32,513 nucleotides of DNA from Bacteroidales bacterium (GTDB taxonomy: Bacteria > Bacteroidota > Bacteroidia > Bacteroidales > PUMT01): NCBI GenBank assembly GCA_007133565.1, contig SLMM01000042.1, positions 1 through 32,513 on the forward strand, given 5' to 3'. Shown one piece after another: positions 1-6,925 of this stretch; positions within the stretch are counted from its first letter, which is position 1; each line of letters begins with the position of its first letter. The position numbers were made by a program, and so were the translations under genes. A model generated the notes under the pieces. The model made no database searches. It was not told the DNA's origin and was given only the letters and a program-made list of their open reading frames with translations.

Positions 1-255
1 CATGGTTACCTTATTTTCCTCCTGCGTTATTCTGGCTATTCTTACCTCTATGCCGCTGTCAAATACTATCTTTCCAACAGGAAGGCCATCTTCATCCGTG
101 TCGATCAATATTTTGCCCTTGCTGTACTCCCAGGGGGCCTGGGTTACTGAAAAGGCCCACTCACCAGCAAGTGGATCCCCGGCTTTGACCGCGGTTGCCA
201 GGAATAGAAAAGAAATGATAAATAAACCGGTAAACCTGAGAAGTGATCTTTTCAT
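1..255 (-). CDS. Secreted protein of unknown function (partial, C-terminus off window)
   Basis: The reverse strand reads an open frame from ATG at 255 to the window edge, giving the first 85 residues. The N-terminus is a clear signal peptide: MKRSLLRF is followed by a hydrophobic stretch and an AVKA-GDP type cleavage site at about residue 25. The mature part begins DPLAGEWAFSVTQAPWEYS and then contains a short DTDEDG segment. It reads like the start of a beta-rich periplasmic or surface domain. I do not recognise a family, and the rest lies outside the window. It is on the same strand as the downstream-numbered peptidase gene, with about 175 bp between them. Confidence is for the gene being real, not for a function. 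Confidence 0.7.
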   Translation of the reverse strand, partial: MKRSLLRFTGLFIISFLFLATAVKAGDPLAGEWAFSVTQAPWEYSKGKILIDTDEDGLPVGKIVFDSGIEVRIARITQEENKVTM

Positions 256-431
256 AACATTATGTTTTAGTTTGGGTTAGTTGATATTTATGAAATTTTC
301 ATGCAATATAGTGCGAATTAACCATTATTACAAGCATCCTGCCCAATTATGAAAATCATGCTGTATGTAGTCCGATCTTATAAGTTATGAAGTGTGGAGG
401 TATCTGGAAAGGTGTCCGGCGACACTTTTCC

Positions 432-2531
432 TTACTGGCCAGTGAGTTTCTTTTTGAGGTATGTAAAATTGAGAGCTGAACCTCTTGCCCTCTGCTCATT
501 TGTAGATGCTCCGGCGTGCCCGCCTTCGGTATTCTCAAAATAGTAAACCCTGTAGCCCATATCCTCCATTTTGGCTACCATTTTCCTGGCATGTCCGGGA
601 TGCACCCTGTCATCTCTTGTCGATGTGGTAAAAAACACCACCGGGTAATCCCTGCCGGGCTCAATGTTATGGTAAGGAGAGTATTCTTTGATGAACTCCC
701 ACTCTTCAGGTATGTCGGGATTTCCGTATTCACCCATCCACGATGCTCCTGCAAGCAGCTTGTTGTAGCGTTTCATGTCAAGAAGAGGCACCTGGCAGAT
801 TACAGCGTTGTACAGATCAGGCCGCTGGGTAAATGCGACTCCTACCAGCAGGCCCCCGTTGCTGCCGCCCTGGATGCCAAGATGCCTGCCCGAGGTGATG
901 CCTCTTTTTATAATATCTTCAGCTACAGAATGGAAATCATCAAAGACCTTCTGCCTGTTCTCTTTGAGCCCGGACTGGTGCCACCCGGGACCAAATTCAC
1001 CTCCTCCCCTGATATTGGCAAGTACATATACTCCACCCCTCTCAAGCCATAGCTTGCCGGTAACAGCAGAGTAGGAGGGAAGCATTGAAATTTCAAATCC
1101 CCCATAGGCATAGAGGAGAGTGGGGTTTTTGCCGTTTAACTCCATGTCTTCACGGCCCACAACAAAATAGGGTATCAATGTGCCATCTGCAGATCTTGCT
1201 TCATGCTGCCATACTTTCAGGTTGCCGGCATCAAAAAATGCAGGCAGGGACTGGAGGAGCTTTACATTGTTATCGGCAGCATTGGCATAATAGAGAGATG
1301 ATGGGGTCAGAAAATTCTGGTACCAGAAAAAATAGTCGTCATTGAAATTTGAGACAGATCCTGTCGAGATTGATCCGTAATCAGGTGCATCAACCCTGGT
1401 TGCATTCCAGCTACCATTTTCATAGTCATATATATAGAGTTCACTACTGACATTATTGAGCATATTAACTATAAGCCTACTGTAGCTGGCAGACACAGAT
1501 CTTACGCCGGACCTTTCATCAGGCTCAACAATAAGTGTAAGATCATGCCTGTTGTTGAGCAGGTCTTCGTATGATACACTTACCAGCGATCCCTGTCTGA
1601 AAAGCTGGTTGCCCACCTGCCAGTCCGACTTCAGATCTATGATTACCTGGTTATTCAATATGTTCACAAGGTTAGCATCTTCAGGGATATCCAGTCTGAT
1701 AACTTCTCCATTTTCGTATGCAAAATATTCGGAAGTGTAGAAGGTGATCCCTCTGCCGAACAGTACATATTTCCTTTCATTTTTGTTGATCACGAACCCG
1801 TATGATGAAACATCCTCCTTTTCACCCTCAAAGAGAACCGGGGCATCTTCAAGGGCCATTCCCCTTTTCCAGATCCTTATCTGCCTTGGATATCCTGAAG
1901 TTGTCATGGTCTCCTCTCCCAGGTCGGTCGATATAAGAAGTGTGTTTTCATCCAGCCAGCTCAGCCCTCCCTTTGCCTCCGGCATATAAAATCCATCTTC
2001 AATGAATGTTTTGGTGGTCATGTCAAACTCTCTTCTGACAACTGCATCGCCGCCTCCTCGTGACAATGACACCATGAAGCTGTTATAATCAGGGTATAGC
2101 CCGCTTGCTCCTCCAAATACCCAGTTAGCGCCATCCTTTTCAGACATTTCATCAATGTCAAGAATGATCTCCCACTCGGGGTTACCCGCCAGATATTTCT
2201 CCCTGGGCGTTCTTCTCCAGATCCCTCTTACATGTTCGGCATCCTGCCAGAAGTTGTAAATAAAATCACCTATTATCGAGGGTGAAGCAATCCGTTCGCG
2301 CGAGTTAAGTATTTCCAGGCTCTCAGCATAAAAGTCCCCGTACCTCCTGTCTGACTTAAGAATACCCAAACTCTGGCTATTTTTTTCTTCCACCCATTCA
2401 AGGGCTTTTTCACTTTCCACCTCTTCAAGCCAGATAAAAGGATCGTTATCATATTCCTGCGAATATCCTGATTCAGCCCCTGTAATAAGAGAAAATGCGA
2501 GCATAAGCGAAAATAGTTTTAGATGTTTCAT
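432..2531 (-). CDS. Prolyl oligopeptidase family serine peptidase (S9A), exported
   Basis: This is a 699-aa protein, close to the usual length of S9A prolyl endopeptidases (about 700). The family cuts short peptides after proline. The N-terminus has a signal peptide (MKHLKLFSLMLAFSLITG), so it probably works in the periplasm. An N-terminal seven-bladed propeller region (about residues 60-420) is followed by an alpha/beta hydrolase domain. The catalytic triad is visible as Ser557 in GGSNGG, Asp640 in TRDDRVHP and His672 in EGGHAG. The DPFIWLEEVES stretch near the start is typical of the family. I chose ATG at 2531; a TTG three codons upstream is possible but unnecessary. The gene stands alone on the minus strand. 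Confidence 0.93.
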   Translation of the reverse strand: MKHLKLFSLMLAFSLITGAESGYSQEYDNDPFIWLEEVESEKALEWVEEKNSQSLGILKSDRRYGDFYAESLEILNSRERIASPSIIGDFIYNFWQDAEHVRGIWRRTPREKYLAGNPEWEIILDIDEMSEKDGANWVFGGASGLYPDYNSFMVSLSRGGGDAVVRREFDMTTKTFIEDGFYMPEAKGGLSWLDENTLLISTDLGEETMTTSGYPRQIRIWKRGMALEDAPVLFEGEKEDVSSYGFVINKNERKYVLFGRGITFYTSEYFAYENGEVIRLDIPEDANLVNILNNQVIIDLKSDWQVGNQLFRQGSLVSVSYEDLLNNRHDLTLIVEPDERSGVRSVSASYSRLIVNMLNNVSSELYIYDYENGSWNATRVDAPDYGSISTGSVSNFNDDYFFWYQNFLTPSSLYYANAADNNVKLLQSLPAFFDAGNLKVWQHEARSADGTLIPYFVVGREDMELNGKNPTLLYAYGGFEISMLPSYSAVTGKLWLERGGVYVLANIRGGGEFGPGWHQSGLKENRQKVFDDFHSVAEDIIKRGITSGRHLGIQGGSNGGLLVGVAFTQRPDLYNAVICQVPLLDMKRYNKLLAGASWMGEYGNPDIPEEWEFIKEYSPYHNIEPGRDYPVVFFTTSTRDDRVHPGHARKMVAKMEDMGYRVYYFENTEGGHAGASTNEQRARGSALNFTYLKKKLTGQ

Positions 2532-2666
2532 GGTAGTCAATTATGTATAACTGTTTGTATAATGTTAATGCGGCTTGCTCCTGGCAGGCAAAACCCCGCC
2601 CGGTAAAAATAATATTTTTTTAAGGCTGTTTCATTAAATCCGGGTTTTCGGTATTGCAATTACCGG

Positions 2667-2704
2667 AAAAAAATAAAAAAAGCCTTCCGGGAAACCGGGA
2701 AGGC
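2667..2704 (-). terminator. Rho-independent terminator after the DUF6249-like gene
   Basis: On the minus strand a GC-rich hairpin (arms GCCTTCC and GGAAGGC around a small inner CGG/GAAA/CCG loop, 2682-2704) is followed at once by a T-rich run broken by one A (2681-2667). It lies 29 bp beyond the stop of the small membrane protein gene. Hairpin plus U-tract makes this one of the clearest terminators in the window. Confidence 0.85.
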
Positions 2705-2732
2705 CTATTTACATCATTCAGGACTTTATCAA

Positions 2733-3053
2733 TCAGCCCTTTTTCCTGTCTATAAGGTAATAGGTTATCAGGCTTATACCCCCGAAAAGAAAAAGCATTG
2801 AAAAATATGCAATTTCCGCCTGCATGTGTATATATGTTTCCAGCAAGTAACCTACCAGCAGTCCTATCGCCAGACCGCTCAGGAATATTCCCCACTTGAG
2901 CGTTGGCGAAGTTTCAGGCTTTGAGGCAAATATTGAGGCATCTGCACCTTTTTCAATAAGTGCCATCCTCTCCTTCTTCCTTATATTGAGATAAACCAGC
3001 ATCACAATTGAGCCGAATATTACCCCAAGTATTAAAACGGGTGTTAGATCCAT
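2733..3053 (-). CDS. Small membrane protein, DUF6249-like
   Basis: This 106-aa protein has an N-terminal membrane segment (about residues 5-22), a charged cytoplasmic loop with the RKKERMALIEKG motif, and two further hydrophobic segments (about 53-70 and 79-98), ending in DRKKG. The layout TM, KERMALIEKG, TM-TM matches the Bacteroidota family called DUF6249. Its role is unknown. It starts at ATG 3053, has its own terminator, and is divergent from the ECF sigma gene, whose promoter lies in the 143-bp gap. In Bacteroidota, such proteins are often found beside ECF sigma genes, so a link to the divergent sigma pair is plausible but is not shown here. Confidence 0.8.
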   Translation of the reverse strand: MDLTPVLILGVIFGSIVMLVYLNIRKKERMALIEKGADASIFASKPETSPTLKWGIFLSGLAIGLLVGYLLETYIHMQAEIAYFSMLFLFGGISLITYYLIDRKKG

Positions 3054-3117
3054 GACGTTTGATTTTTTTTTGATTAATATTCATCCGTATGACGCCTTTT
3101 TTTCCTGCCGGTTACAA

Positions 3118-3147
3118 ATTGCTCAACCATTTTTTGCATTACTTTTG
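3118..3147 (+). promoter_or_regulatory. Bacteroidota-type promoter for the ECF sigma gene
   Basis: ATTG at 3118-3121 and TACTTTTG at 3140-3147 are separated by 18 bp. This fits the Bacteroidota housekeeping consensus TTTG-N(17-23)-TAnnTTTG with one mismatch in the upstream box. The start codon is about 50 bp downstream of the -7 box. Not tested by expression data. Confidence 0.45.
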
Positions 3148-3196
3148 TTTTAAATACATGTAACCTCAGGGTGGAATCAACGTCATACCATTGAAT

Positions 3197-3763
3197 ATGA
3201 AACAGAGGGATGACATTTATTACATAGATAAAGTACTTAACGGAGATTCCTCTGCTTTCGCCGAACTGGTTGACAGGTACAAGACTATGGCCTTCAACAT
3301 TTCAGCAAGGATTGTTGGCAGCCGTGAAGATGCAGAAGAGGTTGCACAGGATTCATTTGTAAAGGCATACAGGTCTCTCAGCTCGTTTAAACGAAGTGCA
3401 AAGTTCTCTACATGGTTGTTCAGGATTGTATATAACACTTCGGTTTCCCATTACCGAAAAAGTAAAAGGGAAGTGGTTTCTGGTCGGCTGGATGACCGCG
3501 CCATTAAACATACCGGCCAGCCGGTTGAGGATCCGGCTGCCGATGATGCCGATCTTACGGCAGCCCTGCTGAATGCCCTGGGTTGTCTCCCTGGCGAAGA
3601 ACAGACCATGATAACCCTGTATTATTACGAAGATAGTAGTATTGATGATATAGCTCTTATAATGAACATGTCGGCATCTAATGTAAAAGTAAGACTTTAC
3701 CGTGCAAGAAAAAAGCTGCATGACCAGATCAGCCAGCTTATGGCAGACGGGGCCGGCGCATAA
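3197..3763 (+). CDS. ECF-type RNA polymerase sigma factor (sigma-70 family)
   Basis: This 188-aa protein has the two-domain layout of an ECF sigma factor. Region 2 (about residues 18-88) contains DREDAEEVAQ-like sequence (SREDAEEVAQDSFVKAYRSL) and KFSTWLFRIVYN. Region 4 (about 125-180) contains LPGEEQTMITLYYYEDSS, the ALIMNMSASNVKVRLYRARK helix-turn-helix and a basic end. It would direct RNA polymerase to a dedicated promoter set. I chose ATG at 3197; an in-frame TTG two codons earlier (3191) is less likely. The gene is followed after 11 bp by a membrane protein on the same strand, the usual place for an anti-sigma factor. The target promoters are unknown. Confidence 0.92.
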   Translation: MKQRDDIYYIDKVLNGDSSAFAELVDRYKTMAFNISARIVGSREDAEEVAQDSFVKAYRSLSSFKRSAKFSTWLFRIVYNTSVSHYRKSKREVVSGRLDDRAIKHTGQPVEDPAADDADLTAALLNALGCLPGEEQTMITLYYYEDSSIDDIALIMNMSASNVKVRLYRARKKLHDQISQLMADGAGA

Positions 3764-3774
3764 TAAGCAAAGCA

Positions 3775-4197
3775 ATGGAAAGAAAAAATGAAGATGATTT
3801 GATAAGGCTTATGTTCCGTAAAATCCCTCTGGAAGATGTTTCCGAGGATTTTACCCGGCGCGTGATGTATCAGGTTACTGCGGAACCGGGCATTTACACT
3901 ACAGAAAGAGATTATATCGAATTGTGGTGGGTTCCCGTCTCAATAATCGGCATAATTGCTCTTTATCTGACCGGGGCCTCTTCGTTACTGGTCACCCAGA
4001 TGATGCCGTGGCTGGAGTTGGCATATAACAAGCTGGTAGTACTTTTTGGAATTATTGCCGGATTGTTTCCTTCCATTAAGATTGAGATCCAGGCAGTACC
4101 TGTTGTGTCTTTGATTGCAGCAGCAATAATGCTGATATTGTTTATTGACCTTCCATTACGCCTGCAAATCAGATCAAACAAACTATCCGGCCGGTAA
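3775..4197 (+). CDS. Membrane protein downstream of ECF sigma, probable anti-sigma-like partner
   Basis: This 140-aa protein has a charged cytoplasmic N-terminus of about 49 residues (MERKNEDDLIRLMFRKIPLE) and then hydrophobic segments at about 51-73 and 108-126, with a weaker one at 84-98. The short soluble head plus membrane segments, 11 bp behind an ECF sigma gene, fits a membrane-bound anti-sigma factor. The N-terminal EDVSEDFTRRVM stretch resembles the start of many such Bacteroidota proteins. There is no HxxxCxxC zinc motif, so it would not be a zinc anti-sigma. The role is inferred from position. It ends at a hairpin shared with the convergent kinase gene. Confidence 0.7.
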   Translation: MERKNEDDLIRLMFRKIPLEDVSEDFTRRVMYQVTAEPGIYTTERDYIELWWVPVSIIGIIALYLTGASSLLVTQMMPWLELAYNKLVVLFGIIAGLFPSIKIEIQAVPVVSLIAAAIMLILFIDLPLRLQIRSNKLSGR

Positions 4198-4210
4198 GCC
4201 CCCGGGAATT

Positions 4211-4297
4211 GAAAAAAAACTGCCCTTTCCTTTTCACTTATGATGGGTGCTAACCTTTCATACGGGATAAATGAAGGAAATGCCGGGCAGTCTTTTT
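4211..4297. terminator. Bidirectional terminator between sigma operon and histidine kinase
   Basis: ACTGCCC (4219-4225) pairs with GGGCAGT (4285-4291), and the stem can be lengthened by TTTCCTT-type against AAGGAAA sequence just inside it. An A-run precedes it (4212-4219) and a T-run follows it (4291-4297), so it can end transcripts in both directions. It sits exactly between two convergent genes, 14 bp past one stop and 8 bp from the other. Confidence 0.7.
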
Positions 4298-4304
4298 TAT
4301 CTTT

Positions 4305-5159
4305 TCAGAGAAAACTTGCTATGCTGCGTTTTGCTGCTGAATTAATCTGTTTAATTGTTCTTTTGATAAAGGATATTTTTTTTCCGGGCAGGGAGAAATA
4401 GAAACATGTCCCGTTGCCGGGGCATGTTTCATGCCACATATTACCGCCCATAAGTTCAATAAGCTTTTTCGAAACCGACAATCCCAGCCCCGCTCCTTTC
4501 GAGGTGCTTCCGTTTTCACTCAGAAGCCTGCTTCTGAAAGGTGTGAAGAGGGCCTCTTCATCAAGGGTGCTGATACCGATACCTGTATCCTTTACGAAAA
4601 AATCGGCTTTACCGGCATCTGATATTGTATAACCGAATTTTACATAACCCTTTTCTGTGTACTTTAAAGCATTGTATATCAGGTTTTTAAATACCTGTTT
4701 AAGACGTCTGTGGTCTGCCAGTGCGTACATTTCATCATCACCCGACTTGGATACAACAATGCTCAACTCTTTCTGCCTGAAATGGAACAATTCCTGACAC
4801 ATAGTGTACAGCTCATCCATAAGCTCATTCAGGTAACATTTTCCTGACGAAAGGACCAACTCACCGCTCTGAAGCAATGATGCATCGATCATATTGTCGA
4901 CTATTTCAAGCAAGTCGTTGCTGTTGGAATTGATCTGCTGGAGGCATTCGAGCTTTTCCTGTTCATCAAGTTTTTCCGCCATAAGCAGATTTGCAAAACC
5001 CACTATGGCATTCATGGGGGTCCTTATATCATGGCTGATATTGGACAATATTGTTGATTGCAGGTTCTGCATCCTGGTCCGCATTGTATCCAAATCTTCC
5101 TCCAGGCTGGCTATCTTGTTCACCAGCTTCCTGTTCTCTTCTTCTACTTCTTTGTACAT
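4305..5159 (-). CDS. Sensor-less histidine kinase (HisKA-HATPase_c), soluble
   Basis: This 284-aa kinase starts with a coiled coil (about residues 1-38, heptad-rich EEENRKLVNKIASLEEDL) and goes straight into the HisKA dimerisation domain. The phospho-acceptor is His43 in SHDIRTPMNAI. The ATPase domain follows, with N-box NLIYNALKYTEKG, G1 box KDTGIGIS and G2 box KGAGLGLSVSKKL. There is no signal peptide, membrane segment, PAS or GAF domain. Input must therefore come from a partner protein, possibly through the coiled coil. No response regulator lies in the window. It is 106 bp downstream of the TPR membrane protein on the same strand, with a strong inverted repeat in that gap. Confidence 0.92.
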   Translation of the reverse strand: MYKEVEEENRKLVNKIASLEEDLDTMRTRMQNLQSTILSNISHDIRTPMNAIVGFANLLMAEKLDEQEKLECLQQINSNSNDLLEIVDNMIDASLLQSGELVLSSGKCYLNELMDELYTMCQELFHFRQKELSIVVSKSGDDEMYALADHRRLKQVFKNLIYNALKYTEKGYVKFGYTISDAGKADFFVKDTGIGISTLDEEALFTPFRSRLLSENGSTSKGAGLGLSVSKKLIELMGGNMWHETCPGNGTCFYFSLPGKKISFIKRTIKQINSAAKRSIASFL

Positions 5160-5192
5160 TGTTTTCCTCTTATTATAAAATCAGGCTACTGT

Positions 5193-5233
5193 AGCCGGAA
5201 GGTTTAATTGCACAAGGCAATTATCTTCCGGCT
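5193..5233. repeat. Long inverted repeat upstream of the histidine kinase
   Basis: AGCCGGAAG (5193-5201) pairs perfectly with CTTCCGGCT (5225-5233). Inside it AATTGC pairs with GCAATT around a short ACAAG loop, so the RNA could form a long hairpin. It lies 33 bp upstream of the kinase start and 33 bp after the TPR gene stop. No T-run follows at once on the minus strand, so it may be an attenuator or processing site rather than a simple terminator. Confidence 0.6.
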
Positions 5234-5265
5234 CTGAAGTTCAAAGCTTTTTTACAGTGCTTTAA

Positions 5266-6027
5266 TTACAGCCTTCTGGTTATACGTCTGGCCTGATTGC
5301 TATAGTAGCCATCGTTCCCGGCAATGGCCGAGAACAGTTGTTCAGCCTCTTCTATCTTCCCGGTTTTCAGGTAGCAAAGTCCCAGATACCACTCAGCATG
5401 CTCGATAAAAAGGTTATCCTCATGTTGAATGATTTCATTAAAAGACATTTCCGCATTGTTAAAACGGTCTGTTTCCATAGAGGAAATACCGCTATAAAAC
5501 CTGGAAGTAACATTATTCCTGTCATTTGCCAGAACTGTTTCGAACAGTAGAAGCGCCGATTCAAATTCCCGCTGTTCATACTTTTGCATAGCCGCACTCA
5601 GCAGTCCGGCCACTTCGGAGTTCCCTGAACGTACATTCATTACCCCGTCATAGGGTTCATAGTACGTTTCAAAAAGTTTATCGGGCTCGATGGTCCTGTA
5701 GGTGTAAAACCATATTCCTGCACCCATCATCACCAACGCTGCCAGTGAGGCAACAGCAACCCTTACTGTACCGGGTATCCGTATCTTTTTGCTCTTTGCG
5801 CGGGTATTTCCGTTTGTCTTCTTATCGAAAAGGCTGCTGATCTGGGCCCGGAACGCAAGGGTTTCCTCATTGAGAATTGCCTCCCCGATCTCCTTCTGCA
5901 AGCGCACCTCCTCGGCGAGGGACGGGTAGGCTTTCATCTCCCTGGTGAACCACCTAAGCTCCTCTTTCTCCATTTTTTTATTCAGGTATTTGTCTATAAG
6001 TCCCGAATAGTCAATTTGATTGTTCAT
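5266..6027 (-). CDS. One-TM TPR protein with anti-sigma-like N-terminal domain
   Basis: This 253-aa protein has a cytoplasmic head of about 85 residues (IDKYLNKKMEKEELRWFTRE and YPSLAEEVRLQKEIGEAI), one membrane segment at about 88-108, and a C-terminal part with two or three TPR-like helical pairs (about 140-245: AMQKYEQREFESALLLFE, YLGLCYLKTGKIEEAEQL). The head resembles the N-terminus of Bacteroidota anti-sigma-like proteins (YLdgeLseeE...P.l.eEv). I chose ATG at 6027; a longer frame upstream has no support. It is 72 bp downstream of the Cys-rich peptide gene, and the tail would lie in the periplasm. A likely partner is the orphan sigma factor at 10137-10811, but this is inferred. Confidence 0.8.
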   Translation of the reverse strand: MNNQIDYSGLIDKYLNKKMEKEELRWFTREMKAYPSLAEEVRLQKEIGEAILNEETLAFRAQISSLFDKKTNGNTRAKSKKIRIPGTVRVAVASLAALVMMGAGIWFYTYRTIEPDKLFETYYEPYDGVMNVRSGNSEVAGLLSAAMQKYEQREFESALLLFETVLANDRNNVTSRFYSGISSMETDRFNNAEMSFNEIIQHEDNLFIEHAEWYLGLCYLKTGKIEEAEQLFSAIAGNDGYYSNQARRITRRL

Positions 6028-6099
6028 AAGTAAGTATTTATGTTTATTATGTTCTTTATATAACTGGTATCCAGTGCCTTGAGAGCATGGCACCATCAT

Positions 6100-6279
6100 C
6101 TAATCGGGTATGAGTATGTCATCGCAAATTATACATACACCACACACGCAAGTTCTGACAGTAGTCTTGTTTTTACTGTCGTTCTTGGTGGTTTTTTCGG
6201 TACCGCCTCTTATGATGTTAAGCGAATGCCGGTTCAGGCGATACTGCCTGAGATTGTCGTTTTTAGTTTTTCTGCTCAT
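6100..6279 (-). CDS. Double-glycine-leader peptide with Cys-rich core (candidate RiPP precursor)
   Basis: A 59-aa reading frame starts at ATG 6279. Residues 9-26 (NLRQYRLNRHSLNIIRGG) form a leader ending in Gly-Gly, with the L-N-x-x-x-L-N-x-I-R-G-G spacing seen in Bacteroidales double-glycine precursors (TIGR04149-like). The 33-residue core is Lys/Thr-rich and ends TCVCGVCIICDDILIPD, with four cysteines in nine residues. The same leader pattern occurs in the two acidic peptides upstream on the same strand, and all three share a DDIL[LI]-type motif. The upstream sequence CCTGAAATC just before ATG is nearly the same as that before the 6707 gene. No maturase or exporter is nearby, so the final product is unknown. 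Confidence 0.65.
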   Translation of the reverse strand: MSRKTKNDNLRQYRLNRHSLNIIRGGTEKTTKNDSKNKTTVRTCVCGVCIICDDILIPD

Positions 6280-6501
6280 GATTTCAGGTTTAATGTAATT
6301 AGGTTTTATTTTTTCCAAAACTGCTATTATCACTTGAATATGAACGGAAACGTAACTCCGGTTCATCCGTTTCCAGGTATCCCCTGCACTGCTACCCGCA
6401 GCCCGGCAATCCACCTTTCTTCCTGATGGTGGCACCTGCACGGCGCATATATACCAGGCATTGCACTTTTTACAGTTTATCTAGTAGACACTGTAATTTG
6501 T

Positions 6502-6517
6502 CCGGTTCGACAACCGG
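6502..6517. repeat. Perfect 6-bp hairpin after the second acidic peptide gene
   Basis: CCGGTT (6502-6507) and AACCGG (6512-6517) flank a CGAC loop, 17 bp beyond the stop of the peptide gene at 6534. There is no adjoining T-run on the minus strand, so it is at best a weak terminator or an RNA-end stabiliser. Confidence 0.4.
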
Positions 6518-6533
6518 CAGTGCCAGTGAAAAT

Positions 6534-6707
6534 CTAATCGTCATCGTCATTGTCATCGTCGTCATCCGGATCCGGGTCGTGAAGAAGGATGTCCTCGTCT
6601 ACCGACTGTGTAACTCCGCCCCCGCCAAAGCCTCCACGTATGGCATTCATTTCATATATGTTCATGCTGCTGTTGTCAAGTCCGCTGAAAAAGTCTTTTG
6701 TATTCAT
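6534..6707 (-). CDS. Double-glycine-leader peptide with poly-Asp tail, copy 1
   Basis: A 57-aa peptide starts at ATG 6707. The leader ends MNIYEMNAIRGG (residues 15-26). The core begins with a glycine patch (FGGGG), continues VTQSVDEDILLHDPDPD and finishes in an Asp tract broken by one Asn. The layout fits a Bacteroidales GG-type natural-product precursor (TIGR04149-like), normally cut after Gly-Gly by a C39 protease-exporter. The poly-Asp tail could bind calcium or other cations, which is inference. It is a tandem paralogue of the gene at 6752-6925, 44 bp away. The plus-strand frames over this sequence are shadows: the minus-strand copies conserve leader, Gly-Gly and tail, and both have a good ATG. 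Confidence 0.75.
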   Translation of the reverse strand: MNTKDFFSGLDNSSMNIYEMNAIRGGFGGGGVTQSVDEDILLHDPDPDDDDDNDDDD

Positions 6708-6841
6708 GGTTTCAGGTATTAGGTAATGTCAGGTTAATGGTTTTATGCTGGTTAGTCGTCCTTATCATCGTCGTCATCGTCGTCATCCGGATCCGGGTCG
6801 TGAAGAAGGATGTCCTCGTCTACCGACTGTGTAACTCCGCC
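6552..6841. repeat. 69-bp perfect direct repeat inside the tandem peptide genes
   Basis: Positions 6552-6620 and 6773-6841 are identical base for base. They encode the same 23 residues of the core, from the second Gly of the patch to the start of the Asp tract. Outside this block the two genes diverge, especially in the leader. A recent duplication with leader divergence, or gene conversion of the core, would explain it. Confidence 0.85.
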
Positions 6842-6925
6842 TCCACCAAATCCTCCGCGTATGGCATTCATTTCATGTATGTTCAGTTTGTCCTGCTGGG
6901 TGTTGAAATAGTCCTGGGTTTTCAT
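6752..6925 (-). CDS. Double-glycine-leader peptide with poly-Asp tail, copy 2
   Basis: A 57-aa peptide starts at ATG 6925. The leader is MKTQDYFNTQQDKLNIHEM followed by NAIRGG. The core repeats the FGGGG patch and VTQSVDEDILLHDPDPD of copy 1, then eight Asp, one Lys and two Asp. It is the first gene of a minus-strand run (6925 to 5266) that contains all three peptides and the TPR membrane protein. The region between it and the divergent CHAT gene (about 350 bp) must carry the promoters for both. Leader and tail lengths differ slightly from copy 1 while the middle is invariant, so selection or conversion is keeping the core. Function is unknown. Confidence 0.75.
   Translation of the reverse strand: MKTQDYFNTQQDKLNIHEMNAIRGGFGGGGVTQSVDEDILLHDPDPDDDDDDDDKDD

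Noticed and set aside
2-280. Plus-strand open frame at the left edge
   Set aside because: It mirrors a minus-strand gene with a clear signal peptide start at 255; the plus frame has no such features.
6552-6841. Possible CRISPR or tandem-repeat array
   Set aside because: Only two copies occur, both inside coding sequence with matched frames; there is no spacer pattern and no cas gene.
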